From: Diaporthe sp. PMI_573
Taxonomy: Eukaryota; Ascomycota; Sordariomycetes; Diaporthales; Diaporthaceae
Assembly: GCA_021399435.1 (NCBI GenBank)
Contig: JAJTUP010000039.1
Location: forward strand, 62,001 to 126,000
Direction: 5' to 3'
DNA length: 64,000 bases
Numbering within the stretch: the first letter of the stretch is position 1; each line of letters begins with the position of its first letter. The notes under the pieces are model-generated. The model worked only from the letters and a program-made list of their open reading frames with translations, did not search any database and had not been told where the DNA came from. Of the stretch, positions 33,977 through 43,205 are shown piece after piece. Position numbers and translations under genes: made by a program.

Positions 33977-35275
33977 TTGCAGACAATCGTAATTCGTCAA
34001 ATTCCCGCCTGTCAGTGTGGAAATTGCGGTGTTTGACAACATCTTGCACCCTGTTATCACCACAATTCTGAAATTCTCGCTCAGACTGATGATTTTATTA
34101 TCTTCACTTGGACCATAGTTGCAAAATGGATATGAGAACGAGGTGCAAAGCCTGCTGGCGGCCGGCGGCCGGCGGCGGATGCCGGGCAGAAAGACTTAAG
34201 CCACACGAGACGACCGTCTTGCATGGAGTGAAACAACAGAAGCTGAGCGTGACTGCACGATCGAAGTGAGGGGTTCGGCTAACGACGCCTTGACGCTGAT
34301 GATGGGCAACTAGATGATGATTCACCTGAGATGGCTGGGGGTTTTGACCTGTCAACACTGACTTCAGCTGCTTGCCTTAGGCCCAGGTCACTTCTGTGCC
34401 AGCCTGTACCCAAGACCAGGCTACACATCGGGATCAACATTCTGCGAGCCAGTCAAAATGGACACATAATTCGCTGACTGGTGCCCTCCCGAATTCTCTA
34501 TTTAGCTTGCAAATCCATTTCCTCTTGGTAAGTATGGAACTTTTCTGTAAACTAGTGTGTCCACGTAGCTGAATCACATCCAGGTTGTCTTCTGAAGGAC
34601 AATGAGCAGGCTTCCTTCCTTTCACATGAGCTGTTATAAGACATCTGTCTGTGCTGTGAATTGACGAAAATGCAGCTCATACGACAGGTCTATGTGGATC
34701 GTCAAACAGCGTTGGGTCCATCGTTTGTGGCTGGCCAACTGCTCCTGTTGACGGGGGCTATGACAATTTGATGAGGAATGTTGGGCATTTCAGCCAGCCA
34801 CCACTTACTTATGCTACAAAGGAAGGCGTTGTCTCATTCATTAGTTACAGCCCATCCCCGCTTGCTTGAAATGCGAGGCTCTGCCGATCGCCGATGGGAC
34901 AGTCAGCTGCTTCACAGTGTCTAATTATCCACATTCCAGCTGCTTGGACTCACACCACACCGTAACTTGAACACCCTTACATGTGCGCCTGGTTTGAAAT
35001 ATAAATTGAGCTGAAATAATCTCTGAGATCTTGGGCTATCGACGCTCCAACTTGAACTCTTTGAATCGAAACTCTACACTTCTGATATTCTCCTAGCACT
35101 TTGCTCGCCTTCTTAATTGTATTGTCTCAGCTGAGTTTGCTCAGCGAACGTCATAGTCATCGCCCTGGATTATTTTTCCAACCGGTGGTGCCTTCCTACC
35201 CACGAGCGCGCCGCACTCGCCATCGCCGAAGGCCGCACAAATCCCCGAGCTTCAGACTTGCCTGATCCCGACAAT
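33977..35275. other. Intergenic region upstream of metzincin gene
   Basis: No gene seen. A short GC-rich run of GGCCGGC units lies near 34158-34176. TATAAA at 35000-35005 is the best core-promoter candidate for the downstream protease. Confidence 0.5.
35000..35005 (+). promoter_or_regulatory. TATA-like element
   Basis: TATAAA 271 nt before the first ATG of the metzincin gene. After the short frame at 34981 no other plus-strand ATG occurs before 35276, so a transcript starting just downstream would use that ATG. Confidence 0.35.
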
Positions 35276-36022
35276 ATGTCTGCCACGGAAGAGCCACGGC
35301 GTTACACCTGCTCAACGCAGAAGAACTTGAATGCCGAGCTGCTGCCGCCGCGACAGACCGAAGAGGGCGAGCGGCCACCAGTGGGCAACGGCGACGATTC
35401 CATCGTCGTCGGCCTGGGGACGCAGGTGCCGCGATGGGACGTGGTCAAGCAGAAGCCTCGCCAGCTCAAGTATTTCATCCAGGTCAGCAAGTTCCCGTCG
35501 CCACGCCGCGCTCAGGACGCCGGCGAGGCGTTCCAAAAGGCAGCTGATTTGTGGAATGCGTTGGACCTTGGGGTCAGCATTGTCGCCACACCCGACGCCG
35601 CCAGCGCCAACTTTGACCTCACCTTCTGGGAAGCGGAGGACCCAAGGGATACCACGCTCGCGATGGCTTTCTTTCCCAATGAAAAGAATCAGACCGTGTG
35701 GATCTACGCCAGCGCCTTGCAGCCAAGGAACTTCGATGACCTACCGTCCATTTGCGCCCATGAAATCGGTCACATTCTGGGCCTTCGACACGAATTTGCC
35801 ATCACTGGTGACGCCGCCAAAGATTTGAGTGCTGAGGGTCAGGGCGCTACGCAATTCATGGAGCCCAACTACAATTCGGTCATGAGCTATAACTTCCCGC
35901 CCACTATTCAGGATACCGATAAAAGGGGGATTAAAGCTTTCTATAAGCTTAAGAACGGCGCAACGGTTGGCGGGCTACCGGTGACCGACTATGTTCCGAC
36001 GATCAAGAAGCGCAACGCATAA
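35276..36022 (+). CDS. Metzincin-type zinc metalloprotease without signal peptide
   Basis: Single exon, 248 aa from the first ATG after a TATA-like box. The zinc site HEIGHILGLRHE (near residue 162) has the extended HExxHxxGxxH consensus of metzincins: three His zinc ligands and the catalytic Glu. SVMSYNFPP, about 28 residues later, supplies the Met-turn. The upstream KYFIQVSKFP and LTFWEAEDPRDTTLAMAFF strands match the edge strands of matrixin/astacin-type catalytic domains. There is no signal peptide, propeptide cysteine switch or C-terminal domain, so the product would be cytosolic unless an upstream exon is missing. The frame is open back to about 35134 without an ATG, so a 5' exon cannot be ruled out. 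Confidence 0.87.
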   Translation: MSATEEPRRYTCSTQKNLNAELLPPRQTEEGERPPVGNGDDSIVVGLGTQVPRWDVVKQKPRQLKYFIQVSKFPSPRRAQDAGEAFQKAADLWNALDLGVSIVATPDAASANFDLTFWEAEDPRDTTLAMAFFPNEKNQTVWIYASALQPRNFDDLPSICAHEIGHILGLRHEFAITGDAAKDLSAEGQGATQFMEPNYNSVMSYNFPPTIQDTDKRGIKAFYKLKNGATVGGLPVTDYVPTIKKRNA

Positions 36023-36529
36023 GCGAGGGTGCCTTTTGGGGCACAGGGAGATACCGGAGCAATGCGCAGGAGTTGCTGCTTGTGGAGTCAGACCGAGATT
36101 GTTGTGCTCTGGGGGTTCAAAATATGCGTTGCTTTAGGACCACAGTCTTTACCGCAGTTCATTCAAACAATCCACAATCTTTGAATTCTTGCTCCTGTCA
36201 ACTATTTACGTGATCACTTTGCTCTCTACCATGCTAATTTCAAGAATCACCCTTCCTGACAACAACACACTCGCAATGCGTACAAGGCGTGTTAGTGTTC
36301 CTAGGAACCTAGTGGAAGAACGATTGGGCTCCGCGAAACGTTTAATATTTTTTCGAAATGATTGTATTTAGTCAGAACTTAGCTGCAGAAAGGCCCAGAG
36401 GGCACCCCTTTCAGTCAAGTTCGGACCCCCGTATTCCCAGATATTCCCCCCCCCCTCCCCAACCCCCTCTACCACATTCGTCACCTGGGGTCTGCGCGGT
36501 CAGACCCCATGATCGAGAAAGTCCTCCAT
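36023..36529. other. Convergent intergenic region with C-rich tract
   Basis: 3' flanks of the protease and the secreted peptide. It holds a poly-C/CCCCT tract at about 36447-36471 and the hairpin listed separately; no gene seen. Confidence 0.6.
36487..36508. repeat. Perfect 8-bp hairpin near peptide stop codon
   Basis: GGGGTCTG at 36487-36494 pairs exactly with CAGACCCC at 36501-36508 around a 6-nt loop (CGCGGT). It lies 22 nt beyond the stop codon of the minus-strand cysteine-rich peptide gene, so it would fall in its 3' UTR. Confidence 0.6.
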
Positions 36530-36778
36530 TCAGCACTTGCTGTTCTCGCTACAGCCACAGTTGGGCGCGCAGCCCAGAACACAAACACCTACCCCGAACG
36601 GATTCAGAGCAAAGCCGTTCTGGCAGTTCTTCTGGCATGCTACATTGCATGCGCAGTCGCAGCGCTTCTCGAGCAGAGATGTGTCCTCGGCGGCCGGGGC
36701 CACTGCCGGGGCACCTAGAGCCTGGCCAGTGAGGGCGGCAAGGAGAAGGGTGGTGATGCTGGTCGCCGAAAACTGCAT
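36530..36778 (-). CDS. Small secreted cysteine-rich peptide with Kex2 site
   Basis: Intronless gene of 82 aa; the frame is open further upstream but the ATG at 36778 begins a classic signal peptide (MQFSATSITTLLLAALTGQA, cleavage expected after LGA). A short acidic pro-region ends in LLEKR, a Kex2 dibasic site. The predicted mature peptide has 43 residues, ten of them Cys, with spacing C-x-C-x-C-x3-C-x3-C-x13-C-x3-C-x3-C-x-C-x5-C. The pattern is nearly mirror-symmetric about the central Gly/Val/Phe loop. No family recognised. Size, Kex2 site and cysteine content fit secreted effectors, antimicrobial or signalling peptides of fungi, but no activity can be read from sequence. Confidence 0.82.
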   Translation of the reverse strand: MQFSATSITTLLLAALTGQALGAPAVAPAAEDTSLLEKRCDCACNVACQKNCQNGFALNPFGVGVCVLGCAPNCGCSENSKC

Positions 36779-38618
36779 GTTGAAATCGCGGGGAGGGACC
36801 GTGTGAGGATGATGAATTGATTGGTTAAATGTGAACGGGAGCGTCAGAGGACAGAGTGCGGTATAGTAGCGCGCTGATGTTGATAGCTGGCTTGGCCTGA
36901 TTATTCTTGAGAGTTTGAGCTTGAGTTGAAGTGGATGAGGCACACAGATGTCTCGGTTCGGACGACAAGGACGGCGAGCCTTATACTCAACAATTTGCAG
37001 AAGCCTCAGCCTACGTGAGTTTCGTGACAGCAAGCATGTTGCACTGCGGAACGTCACAGCCATCTTCTTGGGACTGACGTCGAGATGTTCGGTGTCACGA
37101 GAACTGTTGGTCATCAAAAGACAGGGTATAATTGCCCAGAAGGCATCCTTCATTACCACCTCGAGCTATTTCAAGTATAATTTACTCAACCTCCTTCGCT
37201 CAGATGCCTGTGTCGTCAAACTGTTGGTTCACTTGGCCCTTTTCCGAAGAGGATGCCACTTGTTGTGGAGATGGTTTGAAGTCGTACAGTACTTGTTGAC
37301 GTTGGCACCAACATGGTACTAGACCATGCATCCTTCACATGCAGATTCATCGCATCGTTTACCTGAATAGGTTTCATGTCCTTTTGTGCCACTCGAGGGA
37401 AGGGGCTAAGTCCACATTCAACCCGCGGAGATGATCGTGGTATCTCATACGAATATTGTAGACTACATGGTATCCCTGAAGCGCCAGGCTTTATTTTCAG
37501 CCTACTTCATGCTCGCCCCTCTCGCTATACGTCCGAGTCGCTTATTCCGTGGATCTTATGGGACGGTGAACGGTGGGACGCTCACATTGTTGGTGTCCTA
37601 GGCTCGCAGAGGTCCAGAACCAGCATTAGAACCCACCAGGATCACGGTCGCACAATACTAGTACCGGTATGGTCTGGTCCGATGCAAGCATGCGGAGAGT
37701 GTGACGGCACACACATTGCGAGCAAGGCGTATCAGTCTCTCCTGGAATGCAAACGGAAATTTATGTGGAATGCTGGTTCAACTGGCGCGGCTTATCATTG
37801 CGGCCATGTTGCGGGCGTTCGGGGGCATTTTGCCCACGGTGTGCAAACATTCAAGTGGCGGGAGGTTATTTTTCGGCAACCCGTGGCTTGGGACATTGTC
37901 CGGAGCCGCGCCTGCTAAGCTTTTTGCTAGGTTGATAAGCTTTTCTGGCAAATATTAGGTTCCTCTAGTTTGTTTGTTGGTCCAGGGTCTTCAATAGGAG
38001 GATCATGGCCGCATACCTGGTTGCAGGGGAGGTGGGTCGATCGAAGGTTGCAATTGTGCGGGCTGATGATAGTTGGGTTTGTCCATGATGGCGATGGACA
38101 CAAATTCAGGGCACGATGAGTTTGTTAACCCTTGTTGAAGCATTCCTATTCGACGCTGACAATGTCGTTGGTTTCATTCCCGGCACCCTTGGGCTGCAGT
38201 CGTTGCAATCTGTCCAAAGTCCAGTCCTGATCCCAGACCACCAGTCTTTGTTTGGAAGGTTGGACAAACGGTTCGAGCTAAAGCCTCCTAGTCGACTTGT
38301 AACGAATCATGTCAGGCCTGTTGGTTGCTATTTTCCAACAAACACCCAGTACTTCTGGGTTCATTTTCATACTACGCCCCTTACATAACCGATCAACCAG
38401 GTCAGCCCGACATGACGCCAAATCTTCAGTGACTAAACTGTTCACGTGGTCAGCCTAATCTCCCCCGGGTCGCCTACGAATCAGGGTTAGAAGCTGACAG
38501 TGCACAAGGTCACACAGGGTCCTACATCATGTGGCGTTTGCACCGGCTACATCATACCATCCCGATTATCTACCCGCTCCCGGCACTGTCTGAACGATCC
38601 TGTTTTCTGCAAATCAGT
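36779..38618. other. Long intergenic region
   Basis: About 1.8 kb. An open frame of 180 codons at 37376-37918 has no recognisable domain and unusual composition, so I leave it uncalled. TATAAGG on the minus strand (36979-36985) lies about 200 nt before the start of the secreted peptide. Confidence 0.5.
36979..36985 (-). promoter_or_regulatory. TATA-like element
   Basis: TATAAGG read on the minus strand, about 200 nt upstream of the ATG of the cysteine-rich secreted peptide gene; position fits a core promoter but the evidence is only sequence resemblance. Confidence 0.3.
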
Positions 38619-38752
38619 CAGTCACCGCAAAGCTTTCCCTTTCATTTCGCAAACCGCAGGCTTGACTCCCAACCTCAAGTGAACAATCCTCTCTCATCAC
38701 GACCAGTCATTGCAAAGCTTGCCTTCCTCGTTCAACCGCAAGCTCGACTAGC
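38619..38752 (+). repeat. Imperfect direct repeat, two copies about 85 bp apart
   Basis: Copy 1 begins CAGTCACCGCAAAGCTT at 38619; copy 2 begins CAGTCATTGCAAAGCTT at 38704. Both continue through a pyrimidine-rich stretch to CGCA(G)GCT(T/C)GACT, about 48 nt in all. They lie just upstream of the 5'-UTR intron of the next gene. Confidence 0.6.
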
Positions 38753-38840
38753 ATCTAGGTGAGCTTACTTTCAACGTCGACAATCAATTCAAGCTGAACT
38801 TAACATACTGAAATTGCAGACTCGTCTAGTACCAGCCAAA

Positions 38841-39146
38841 ATGACCTCTCAAGACTCCACCAGCAACGACCAGGGCAAGAAGTCCCTCTACCAGCGCATC
38901 AAGGACGCGAAAGCCAGCAAACCTATTCCCGACAAAGACCTGGAGAAGTACACGGGCATGAACAAGGATGAGCTCCAGGACTGGGCGAAGGACAGAGACG
39001 GTGTTGCCGGCAACCAGGCCGCAGGCAAGCTCGGCGCCGGCCCCGCGAGTGGATTCGCCGGCTATGAGGCTGCGCATGGCGTCGGCGGTTGGGGACCGGA
39101 TGCTAAGGGCAATGCAAAGTTTCCCCCTCAGCAGTCCAAGGAGTAG
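38841..39146 (+). CDS. Conserved small fungal protein of unknown function
   Basis: One coding exon, 101 aa. The product is hydrophilic: a basic helix (KKSLYQRIKDAKASK), a charged block with DKDLEKYTGM and DELQDWAKDRDGVAGNQAAG, and a Gly/Ala-rich end containing SGFAGYEAAHGVGGWGPDAK. I believe similar small proteins occur in many ascomycetes, without known function. No signal peptide or membrane segment. A 61-nt intron (38759-38819, GTGAGC donor, CAG acceptor) ends 21 nt before the ATG and is read as a 5'-UTR intron. An in-frame ATG at 38814 would lie inside that intron, which supports 38841 as start. Confidence 0.82.
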   Translation: MTSQDSTSNDQGKKSLYQRIKDAKASKPIPDKDLEKYTGMNKDELQDWAKDRDGVAGNQAAGKLGAGPASGFAGYEAAHGVGGWGPDAKGNAKFPPQQSKE

Positions 39147-40213
39147 GCAGGAGTGGCGGTTGCCGATGTGGCTGCTTTAGAATGGACCTGCCGGTGGATT
39201 TGTGGGCTGGAGCCATCCTAGTTTTGAGGTGCTGGCGAGTCTGAAGATTCGAGATCGGTCTCCGGAGGTTTGTCCAAGGGGGACTATGCATATCTATCTT
39301 GACAATGCAAGAAGGATTCACAGCAAAACTGCGTTTGCGTGACTGCTTCCTCACATATCTCCAGCTTGGTGTGACCATCCCGGCAACATCTAAATACAAA
39401 AGGCAAACTCCCTCCCTCGTGAGCTAGCCGAAGGAAGTCACCATCTGACCGTGACTCATAGCGTGTGATTGATGTCAGCCGAGACCAACATGGAATAAAA
39501 TCAGAGGAAGCATCTCTACAACCCACAAGCTCTAGGAGTAGGACCCTCCTATCAAATAGAGGCCCCACAAGAACATCGGTATCATTCGGGCTTGTTAGTC
39601 GCAGCAATTTGATTCTACCGTAGGTCTCCCCATGCATGTGGTCAAACACCGGTCAAGTTGTCAATATTTGCTATCTGACTGTTCATAGCGAAGATCTCAG
39701 AATGGGAATAGTAGAGATATGTCTGCCTGTTGGTGAGGCAATGCACATGTGTCCACTGGTTCAGGAAGAACCTTGACCTGCAACAGATCGATTGTCTCGA
39801 GAATGTAGAAGGCCCAGCTGCCATTTTCACTTATGAAGATCCATTGTTGCATCCGAAGCTGCCTGGACTCCTGCAAATGGATTGATTCAGTGCAACATCC
39901 GAAGATGGCCTGAACCGCCGGTTTGGAAATGCAAACACAGAGTCGGGACAACAGAAACTTTGCTAGATCTGAACGCTTATGCAGAGGATAAACTCTACAG
40001 AATTGCACGAGATTTTGTCGACCAATCAGGGGTCAAACGGTACCCGTGAACGCAATAGAGTTTGCGGGGTGAAGGCTCAGTCGATCGTGTTGTCTGTCAA
40101 CTATTCTTTTAAAAATGCAAAATGGTGCCCATCCGCATCGATCGTGGTACATTTACACGTGCCACCATACTTTCACGTTCTTCTCAGCCGAAAAAGCACC
40201 TTGTGCCATAGTC
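39147..40213. other. Intergenic region
   Basis: No gene recognised. Minus-strand open frames at 39284-39649 and 39697-40008 lack recognisable content. The glycosidase frame stays open upstream to an ATG at 40115. Confidence 0.5.
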
Positions 40214-41367
40214 ATGGCAACCGGCCTCATCGAAAACATTATATCGCAGGGGCGGCTGCTGGCGTCACACAGCTGGGAATACGGCACTCTCTCTGAAGCA
40301 TTGCTAGAGTGGTATAGCCCGGAGATCTCTGTGTTTAGCACGGACGCATTTCCGGATGGCAAAATACCTCTTTTAGAGGTTAGTAGCACTGAGTCCCTGT
40401 TGTATGCAATCACGAACATTCGAACCAACTCCACGACTCTTGTCGATGGAGACGGTAAGCATTTGGTCTCCATAAACGTCCGATCTCAGGAGGTGGCTGA
40501 CGGATGAATCAAATAGGTGCTGCCGGTGACCCAGCATCGCTTGGAGTCTCAGCCATCCTGATTGGCCAGACCCAGCCCGAATATCTGTCAGCAGCGGAGC
40601 GTCAAGTGAATCACCTGCTTAACAATGTTCCCCGCGGGGCAAACGGCGCCATCAGCCACCGGGAATCCAATGTGGAATTCTGGGCCGACTTCATCTATAT
40701 GGTGCCGCCGACGCTGGCGTACTGGGCTGTACAGACCAACAATGTTACGCTGCTCAATGCAGCCATCGAGCAGTGCAACCTGTACCGCGAAGTGCTAGGG
40801 GTTTCCATCAAGAGCATCGGTGACCATAGCGTGGACGCTGCAGCAGAGCTCTGGCAGCATATCATCGGCCCCCCAGACGGGAATAACGACTACGGAATAT
40901 GGAGCACGGGAAATGCCTGGGCGGCCGCAGGCATGAGCCGTGTGCTGGCCACGGCGAAGAATTCGAGACTACAAGCCGATGACTTGCTGCTCGAGAGACT
41001 GGAGGAAAATATTCGAAACATTCTAGACGGCGCAGTCACCCTGGATGATGTTGAACCGGATGAGCCACTTCTTCGTAATTACCTCAACGACACAACCTGG
41101 TTCGCTGAGCTGGCGGGGACGTCGCTTCTTGCGGCCACAGCATACAGGGCAGTCCAGCTGCAGCCGGCTAGATTTGGACAGCGGTATGCGGCTTGGGCGG
41201 ATAGGAAGAGGCAGGCGGTCACAAGAATGATTGGAAATGATGGGCTGCTTGCTCCCGTGGTCAATCCATTGAACTGGACGGATAGAACACCCGCGGCGAA
41301 ATCACCTGAGGCACAGAGCTTTGCCATCCTCATGTTCTCAGCTTACCGCGACTTTCAAAGTTCATGA
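40214..41367 (+). CDS. Six-hairpin glycosidase-like protein (GH105/GH88 type)
   Basis: Two exons (40214-40454, 40517-41367; 62-nt intron) give 363 aa. Blocks typical of fungal six-hairpin (alpha/alpha barrel) glycosidases are present: SHSWEYGTLSEALLEWYSP, LVDGDGAAGDPASLGVSAIL, GAISHRE, YMVPPTLAYWAV and GIWSTGNAWAAAGMSRVLAT. Related enzymes include unsaturated glucuronyl and rhamnogalacturonyl hydrolases that finish pectin-fragment degradation. Fungal relatives normally carry a signal peptide; none is visible from 40214, nor from the in-frame ATG at 40115, which adds 33 unconserved residues. So either a first exon is unresolved or the protein has lost its export signal. I have not identified the catalytic acid with certainty. 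Confidence 0.85.
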
Positions 41368-42446
41368 TTTTGCAAGATGGAAGGGAACTTTGTGGATTTA
41401 GTCATTTGGGTAGCACTCTGAGCACTGCACAATTGGTGGATAATATACCGAGTCACACCTTTCCAGTGCTTAGCCACGAAGGAAGTCGACAACTTTGGCA
41501 CGGTCCAGGGCTTCCTTATGTTGTCCTGTCCTAAATGTGTATATCTACATGTTTCATGTGGATTATGCACTCAGAGATGTCAACATGCCTTGTTGGGGAC
41601 CTGTGAGCGGTTTTTCCAAGTCCTGCGGGATTCGGGTGAACAAGCGATGCACAATTGCCTTGGAAGAAAGTCATTTGAACATGCAGTCTTCACCGTTCTC
41701 ATTTTGCCCCATTCACACACCCCGTCAGTGATACCTCGGGCCTAGGCGATTTTCCAAACCATCTCTTTCCTCCAAAATCTACATACATTTACGGCCCGGT
41801 ATCCGCTCTCGTATGAGTTCGTTCTTACAGCCTTCATCCCAGATGATCTGTCTCAATCCCTCAGGAATAGTTCAAGCGTAGTCCTTGAGACCCTCTGAAT
41901 GCAAAAGGGATTCTCGACCCAAAAGGAACCTCATGCACTGGCTGGGGTTTCGGCCTGCACGGCCTGGTTGAGTAATAGGATGCCCGCTGGAGCTCGATGC
42001 TCCGCGCTCCAGCATGGACTTATGTCTTAGCATTCGCTATAATGAGACTGAATTAGGACGATGACTGAGTGATTTTGGTCGGTCTCACGGTCCGACGCAC
42101 ATCTGCCAGCATGGTGCATGCAATCCTTCGTTCCTTCGCGCCTGCAAGACTAGGCCGGCTGCGCACGGCAGGTCGATCAGCGCGTATGCTTCGCTACAGC
42201 GTATTCGGCGGCGTTACTAGATGGGTTCAGCGGTCCGATAACCGATATGTTTTCATTCCTGTCTAATTGTCCTGTGGAGGATATAAAGTCACTGTCGATT
42301 CCCATATTTATACAAAATAACTCGTCAAGCCCGGCAAGCACTCTGTGGTTTCGTTTATCAGACCATTTTCCCACACGCATCCCCATCTTCTCATCATTTC
42401 CAAACCTCAAAAGCTCAGAAATTTAGTTCGAAACACCTTCGTGAAA
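41368..42446. other. Intergenic region
   Basis: No gene recognised. It contains the promoter of the two-exon cysteine-rich peptide, with TATAAAG at 42282-42288. Confidence 0.55.
42282..42288 (+). promoter_or_regulatory. TATA box candidate for secreted peptide gene
   Basis: TATAAAG 159 nt upstream of the ATG at 42447, an ordinary distance for a fungal gene with a 5' UTR of about 100 nt. Confidence 0.4.
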
Positions 42447-42675
42447 ATGCAGCTCACCAAGATCATCATCGCCCTGGTTCTCCAGACCGCAGCTGTCTTG
42501 GCAGCCCCACCTGTGTCTCCGGAGGAGGCAGCAGTCAATGCCGCAGTGCCCCAGGGAGTGAGTCCTGCCATGGAGCACATAGGTCTGGTACTATGACACT
42601 GACGCTTTGGCGGTATATTAGTGTTACGTCTGCTGCCTGGGACCACCAGTTGGTTGCGTGACTTGCTGCAACTAA
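42447..42675 (+). CDS. Very small secreted cysteine-rich peptide, two exons
   Basis: Exon 1 (42447-42557) encodes a strong signal peptide (MQLTKIIIALVLQTAAVLAA) and an Ala/Glu/Pro-rich spacer. Read without splicing it simply ends at 42596. A GTGAGT donor at 42558, a CACTGAC branch and a TTAG acceptor at 42621 define a 64-nt intron. Exon 2 (42622-42675) then supplies 17 codons ending in TAA. Total 54 aa. Exon 2 contains six Cys in two identical CxxCC units: CYVCCLGPPVGCVTCC. The phase-0 join, the textbook intron signals and the emergence of a cysteine cluster from otherwise unannotated DNA support the model. No family recognised. A secreted signalling, metal-binding or effector-like role is possible but not shown. 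No Kex2 site is present. Confidence 0.78.
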
Positions 42676-43205
42676 GCCGTCATTCACTCAGAGACGCTTC
42701 CGGTCAGAACCCCGTTCACCGTCGTACAACTTGGCGAGATTATATGGGAGGCATTCCCAATAAAATGGCTTGGGTTGTGTGCTTAGGTAGAGGCGAAGAC
42801 TCCACTCGGAAGGCATTTCCACCTACTAGTACTTACGCATGTACCCAAGTAGTCTCACAATTATTAAATGTCATGCTGTGCCTCTCACACACCCGACTTT
42901 CTGGATCACGGTAGTATGAGTGGTTCTAATTCTGATGGTGGAGATATGCTACAAATCCAGAGATGTTTGTTCATGTAGTGAAATTCCGAACTTGCTGCTC
43001 CAGTACCGATCGAATCTCCTGATGTCGGAGTTCGAGGCTTGCCAGTCAGCTGAGATACCAGTAATCAACACGAATTGGACGTTTGGATGCAGAGTCGATG
43101 TCGCGTCGTCCTGGCGTCAACCTGTGTCCCAACCATATTGTTCGACTTTTCCCCCGTAGATATTCAGCTGGACGCTCTTGTTAGAGAGGGATAAACCATT
43201 CGCCC
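42676..43205. other. Convergent intergenic region
   Basis: 3' flanks of the secreted peptide and the P450; no gene seen. Confidence 0.6.

Noticed and set aside
37376..37958. 180-codon and overlapping 85-codon frames suggesting a gene or transposon remnant.
   Set aside because: Neither frame shows a transposase, integrase or other recognisable motif, and no terminal repeats were found around them.
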